DNA from: Casuarius casuarius
Taxonomy: Eukaryota > Chordata > Aves > Casuariiformes > Casuariidae
Assembly: GCA_003342895.1 (NCBI GenBank)
Contig: PTFA01000024.1
Span: 4,645,505 to 4,709,504 of the forward strand
Direction: 5' to 3'
DNA: 64,000 nt
The notes beneath the pieces were generated by a model. The model made no database searches and had not been told where the DNA came from. It saw only the letters and a list, made by a program, of their open reading frames with translations. Position numbers and translations under genes: made by a program. Within the stretch, counting starts at the first letter, position 1; each line of letters starts with the position of its first letter. Of this stretch, positions 59,505-64,000 are shown one piece after another.

Positions 59505-59533
59505 CACGTAAGCATTACGTACATCACGTAAGC
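59505..59533. promoter_or_regulatory. ACGT-core cluster
   Basis: CACGTAAGC at 59505-59513 and again at 59525-59533, with ATTACGTAC between them: three ACGT cores within 24 bases. TTACGT-type cores are bound by bZIP factors (C/EBP, ATF/CREB, PAR families). Such CpG density is unusual in this AT-rich part. Confidence 0.35.
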
Positions 59534-61576
59534 GTAAGCCCTGGGCCCCAGCTCACGGACACTCTCATCAAGGAAGCGATACTCACAATTGGAGAATTTG
59601 GTCTTTGGGCTAATATTAAGAGCTCTTGCACTACAGGGTAAATATTGCAGAAGAATTAGGTGTATTCCAACTGCTTGCCACAATTAATGTGCTTAACAGG
59701 CTTTATTCTTGAAATCTTTAAAATAAAAGCTTTTTTTTTTTTATCATACATCTTCAATGGATAGACATTATCCATAACTTGTTTTGACGAGTTATGTAAG
59801 TGCTCTTTAAAATATCCCAAATTTAGCAATTTGTTTAGGCTGTCTAATCAACCATTTCTATTAGACAGTGCTGATTTTTTTTTTCCCTGAATAATGACAA
59901 CAACCCACATAAATAAGAACAGCAACTACGGAATTTGCGGACATTTGCACTGTTAATATTAAAGCCTCCTTTTGTGTTTTATACAGGTCAGTCATTCAAT
60001 TTGTTTCAATTCAGAGTTTAAAAGTTTTTAAATATCTTGCTAAATCATCTAATCTGACTCTCTGTGCATAACTGGAGAATTTTATACAGGTACTGCTGTG
60101 CAGACCCTCAGTTACTTACTTGCCCAAAGTCCATATTCCTGTCAAAGTAGAAATATTTTTTTTGTTAATTTTCTTAAAAGAGTAATTCAGACTAATTTTC
60201 TAGTGATAAAGTTTGAAATGCATGCTCAGCACCCACATCACTTTTTCTAAGTATTGTGAGTTAACCCAGAATTAAACTCATCTTGCATTTTGCACCAGAT
60301 TTATAGATCAATGATATTCTACAGCACTGCTTTGGAGCGCAGATCCAAAAGCAGGTTTCACTTTTATGCCTATTATTTAGGGTGAACACAATCAGTGCAA
60401 ATACTGCCTGTCATACTTGACTTCATGAGCTTGCCACTCCAAGTGCATAAAAACTGGAGTGTGTACTAAGTAAATCCTTCTTTTCTTTAAAAGATAAAGC
60501 AGCTACAAAATAATCTTTGCTTTTAACACCCTCCCCTCATGAGGTTTTACTTTAATTACTTCATTAAAATATTTCAAAGTTCATCTGATAATCTCATCCG
60601 TTCACCCTTAAAACTTCTTTCAGAGAAAACAGATTCATTTCCCTTTTGATTCCCTGTCATGAGAGTGAATTATGGAAATGGGACGAAAAATAATTGGTTG
60701 CAAAGCTGCAAAATGGTAGGAATTTATGGAGAACAGAGGCTGGGAATAACTGAGGGATATGAAATAATAGTGACTGCAGGGACAAACAGAGATTAGAAAT
60801 AAATACAGCATCCAATTTCCATTAGTGGGTTAATCTTCCACACTTTGCACTTCCCCAACTTCAAGGTTTGAAGAGGAGGGACAAACTTCAGGGCACTTTA
60901 ATTAGGAGCTCAAAAATAAATCATTTTATGCTTAATTAAAAAAACGTAATGTTTAATTTTCTAGATTTATTTACCAGTATAAAAGAGTTATAATCATTAA
61001 CTGCAGTAAATATAGAACTTATTTGTACTGCCCTCCAATACAGAAATTACCCTGCATTTAGATGAATAAAACGACAAATAAATAACAAGTAGTCCAAATA
61101 TTCTGAAAAAGTCTGCTTCTGAAAGACAATCTAATACTGCTTTCTGCTAAGCATTTCAAATCAACTATTACTATATTTATGAAGCAGTAGTAACTGGTAA
61201 TCAATGAATAGTTTAAGAGAAGAGCTGTTATTCTGTCTGAAATGAATATTCTGAAATTCTAAACTCTCAGCTAAAATTCCATTTTAATTGGAAAATCTAT
61301 ATACATTTTGAAGTATGAAACCAACTGTGCTAGCAAAGAGTTTTAGTTAAGAGAACCATAATTTCCTGCTTGTTTGCAAATAAAATAGTGTCATATAAAT
61401 TGGAGGTTGGAGATAAGTGTTGAAATTTGTGGATTTATTTGAAGGATTGCTAAAATATACACTGATTTAGGACAAATAGTCAAATTTATGACTTTTCTCC
61501 TGTCCTATTAATAGAAGTGAAGCTGGAACTACTAAATCACCACACCTTATTTGCTTAATCCATTTGTATCTAAAGC

Positions 61577-61607
61577 ATATATAAATTATATATATAATAT
61601 ATATACA
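61577..61607. repeat. (AT)n simple repeat
   Basis: Interrupted TA dinucleotides. Confidence 0.8.
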
Positions 61608-61913
61608 CGATTACAGAACCCCTGCTCCATCTTCTTACTACCTACATTCTTCTTCTTTTTCACTGTCACTGACTCAGCAATAGGATAATGTCAGACGGTT
61701 GCTTGCTGAAGAGAACAGTTGCTTTTTTTTAATCAGAGAAAAGCTTTTGTGAAAATTTGAGATTTACATTGTTTTCTGAAAATAGTTTGACATGGATTTA
61801 GTTTAACCTGCTTAGTAGAGAAATTCCAGTCAAACGTTCTCCATGGAGAAGGTTCTGCCTGAAGAAATTTGCCATACAAATAATTTTGACTCATCCACAT
61901 ACAGAAGGTTATT

Positions 61914-61958
61914 TAGGTTATTTAAAAAAAGTAGTTAGTAGGTTATTTAAAAAAAAGG
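61914..61958. repeat. tandem duplication, period 25
   Basis: TAGGTTATTTAAAAAAAG (61914-61931) recurs at 61939 with one extra A. Confidence 0.8.
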
Positions 61959-62390
61959 GAAGCTGAGACTTCTGTGTTGATGGTGGTGTAATCCTTGGGT
62001 AAGCTTGAAGGGATTATTAACAAAATTAGTTTGCTATTTAGTCACCTAATTCACACATGGGGTTACACGTGGACACAATCATTTGAAGACCAATGTCCTT
62101 TCTTTTAACCGGGTTCATGATCAGTTTTGATTTCTGGGCCCAATAGCACAAGCAGTTCTCCTGAAAGCAGACTAATACTGATTGACCCAGTGAATTCACT
62201 CAGAGCATTTTATGTGAAATGCAGAGCCAGTTAAGAAAGGAGCGTTTGCATTCTAAGCTTCCAATTCCGCTTCTGTGTTTTATCACATTATTCTTTAACA
62301 TCTACACAGTCTCTGGGCAGACCCCTACCTGCAGGGACTGAAGGCAGCGAGACACTCGGTTACACTACCACTTGCTCGCTCTCTCCCCAG

Positions 62391-62507
62391 CCTTGCCGAG
62401 GCTGCATTACTCGCAGTACCATTGCACAGGATAGAGAGATGACTAGATGCGTTTGGGGACAGTTGGAAGGTTTTATGAACAAAACTTGGGCCTTGGTCAT
62501 CTAAATG
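62391..62507 (+). other. exon-like segment, 37 open codons then stop
   Basis: The acceptor GCTCGCTCTCTCCCCAG ends at 62390 with an uninterrupted C/T-rich tract. The donor AATG|GTAAGC follows 62507. The length is 117 nt. Frame 1 is open for 37 codons (including VWGQLEGFMNKTWALVI) and reaches TAA two codons before the donor. The segment lies in a GC-richer pocket with several CpG (62290-62450). No family is recognised. Confidence 0.25.
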
Positions 62508-64000
62508 GTAAGCTCCAGTTTATGTCACTTACACTGTAGCGCATAACTTTGTGGTGCCTAATTTTTACTTCAGGTACCTCTGGCTTAGCCCTTACTCTTG
62601 AGGAGAAGGGTGGGGCAAAGTCAAGGGCAGGCTATTCGATTTAAAATTTTATGTTAACGGGAGGAATGCAACTGAATTAAAACAAATGGATACGCTCGCA
62701 TTTCATTTCCTGCTTTGGGAGTATTTTAACTGTAATCCTAATTTTATGGGTAACTTCGTTATTTAATTCTTACTCTTAAGTGTTTTTCTCTAAGAAGCAT
62801 CAGACCTTGGCTGGTAAATATCCTCCCCATCTAAAATTAGCAGCTCTAAATATAGCATCCACATCTTTGATAAGAAAAGGTCTTTTTAACTGAGTGCTAA
62901 TTATGATTAATTTATTCGTTGATGCTGCTGTAATTTATACTTCAATGCACCTGCTAAAATGGCAATAAACATACAAACACATATCTTTTTATTCATCTGC
63001 TTTATTTAGATGGATAAAAAATAATTTTTGTAATCAGTAATCATATTTCTTATTTATAGCATTCTTAATGAGAAATAATACCCGAGGATCTTTTTTTTTT
63101 TTCCCCCAATACTGAGACAATCTGGGAAGCACCAGGAGATATAATCTTGCAAGTGCCGAAGGGCATGCACTGTAAGCATACATCAGTTGCAGATAGGCTG
63201 TTGCCACCTTTTGGTTACACAAATTATCAGTGTTAAAATAGCAAAACCTCTTAGAAATAAAATACAAGTCTTTCTGGAATGATTTCATTGCAATGAAACA
63301 TGTTTTTACCCTCTTCTTTCATGTAATGCTGTTTCTCCACATGTATACTCTTATCTTATTTAGCCTGGGCAGAGACACATAATGGCTCAAAGAGATTCAA
63401 CTGTCCAACATACACAGCAAGAAACACAGACACCAGCTGAGAGAAAGAATTTTTAAAAGATCACTCTTTTTTATCTTTCAGGGCCATATCACAACTACAT
63501 ATGGTGAAGCCATTGAAAGGGGAATGAGACCTAGCCCAATACACGTGCACTTTTGCCTAAGCCTCTTCATGAAGGCCAGGATCATATGGTTTTGGGGGGT
63601 GACAGAGGCTTTGGCCAAATGGTCTAGGTAGGGCTGTGCAAGAATGACTCTTTCAATTAGCCAAAAGTGCCTTGATGAGGAAAACCGCAGACTTTTTCCA
63701 AAATGCTTTAAGTAGTTATTGACTTCTGGGGAAAGAAAGGTAGACTCTGAACTGCAGGTACTTCTTCCCACTGCATGTGGCAAGCAGAGGAGAGAAAAAG
63801 CAAAGAGCAAACAACTGACTGCACATCTTCCTCTCTACATGACAGCCTGCTGGAAGGCAAAGCAGCATTCAGAGAGGATGAGGAGCGTAAGGCAGTACAC
63901 TTCATTCAAAAGCAGCAGCTACAACACACTACCCCTGTCCCCTGGGCCTGTGAGGAAGCCAGGAGGACTCGGAGTCACGAACCCGCCTTCTACAAAAGCA
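62508..64000. other. noncoding sequence to the end of the window
   Basis: No gene is recognised. A poly-T run lies at 63091-63102. The GC-richer end (63480-64000) has minus-strand open frames (63478-63810, 110 codons; 63708-63905) without a recognisable domain. Confidence 0.5.

Larger units (their letters stand above)
59534..62390. other. AT-rich noncoding sequence, possibly with conserved elements
   Basis: No gene is recognised. The segment 60480-60990 is repeat-free and dense in TAAT/ATTA and TTTGCAT-like cores, typical in look of developmental enhancers. This is inference only. Simple repeats lie at 61577-61607 (AT) and 61914-61958 (tandem duplication). Confidence 0.45.

Overview
The window looks like vertebrate nuclear DNA, most likely from a bird. 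It is AT-rich and almost free of young interspersed repeats. The two clearest transposon remnants are CR1 LINE 3' ends: a bird-type one at 39590-39960 and an older amniote-type one at 47145-47525. A short LINE reverse-transcriptase fragment lies at 56985-57037. Single N bases and one 15-base N gap point to a draft assembly. There are no operons, no bacterial genes and no viral genes.

I recognise no protein-coding gene, rRNA, tRNA or known microRNA. The longest ATG-started open frames (about 100-150 codons) match no family I know and are of the size expected by chance, especially in the GC-richer pockets. The window therefore reads as an intergenic 'gene desert' or as long introns.

The strongest functional landmark is a CpG island at about 16560-17225. 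It has CRE-like GACGTCA cores and a GGGA-repeat G-quadruplex motif, which suggests a promoter without an obvious coding gene. Downstream on the + strand are several segments bounded by good splice sites (17264-17380, 21893-21983, 25595-25744, 31688-31737, 32061-32115, 34338-34386, 40111-40249, 62391-62507). These could be exons of a long noncoding RNA or of a 5' UTR. On the - strand, 58022-57920, 55378-55304 and 36039-35930 form a second set of exon-like segments in compatible reading phase. Pseudo-exons are common in vertebrate introns, so all of these are hypotheses that need RNA data.

Layout. 1-6 kb: AC/AT microsatellites and a GC-richer pocket with open frames. 6-16 kb: AT-rich, with one palindromic repeat fossil. 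16.5-18.3 kb: CpG island and a GC-richer shoulder. 18.3-39 kb: AT-rich, with a perfect 17-bp hairpin, small tandem duplications and exon-like segments. 39.2-40.5 kb: a composite of palindrome, pyrimidine tract, low-repeat segment, CR1 copy and hairpins. 41-46 kb: homeodomain-type palindrome, G-rich tract and enhancer-like sequence. 46.5-48.1 kb: old CR1 copy between paired direct repeats, followed by a small inverted-repeat element. 48-64 kb: mostly AT-rich, with two open-frame pockets, a LINE RT scrap, an ACGT cluster and simple repeats.
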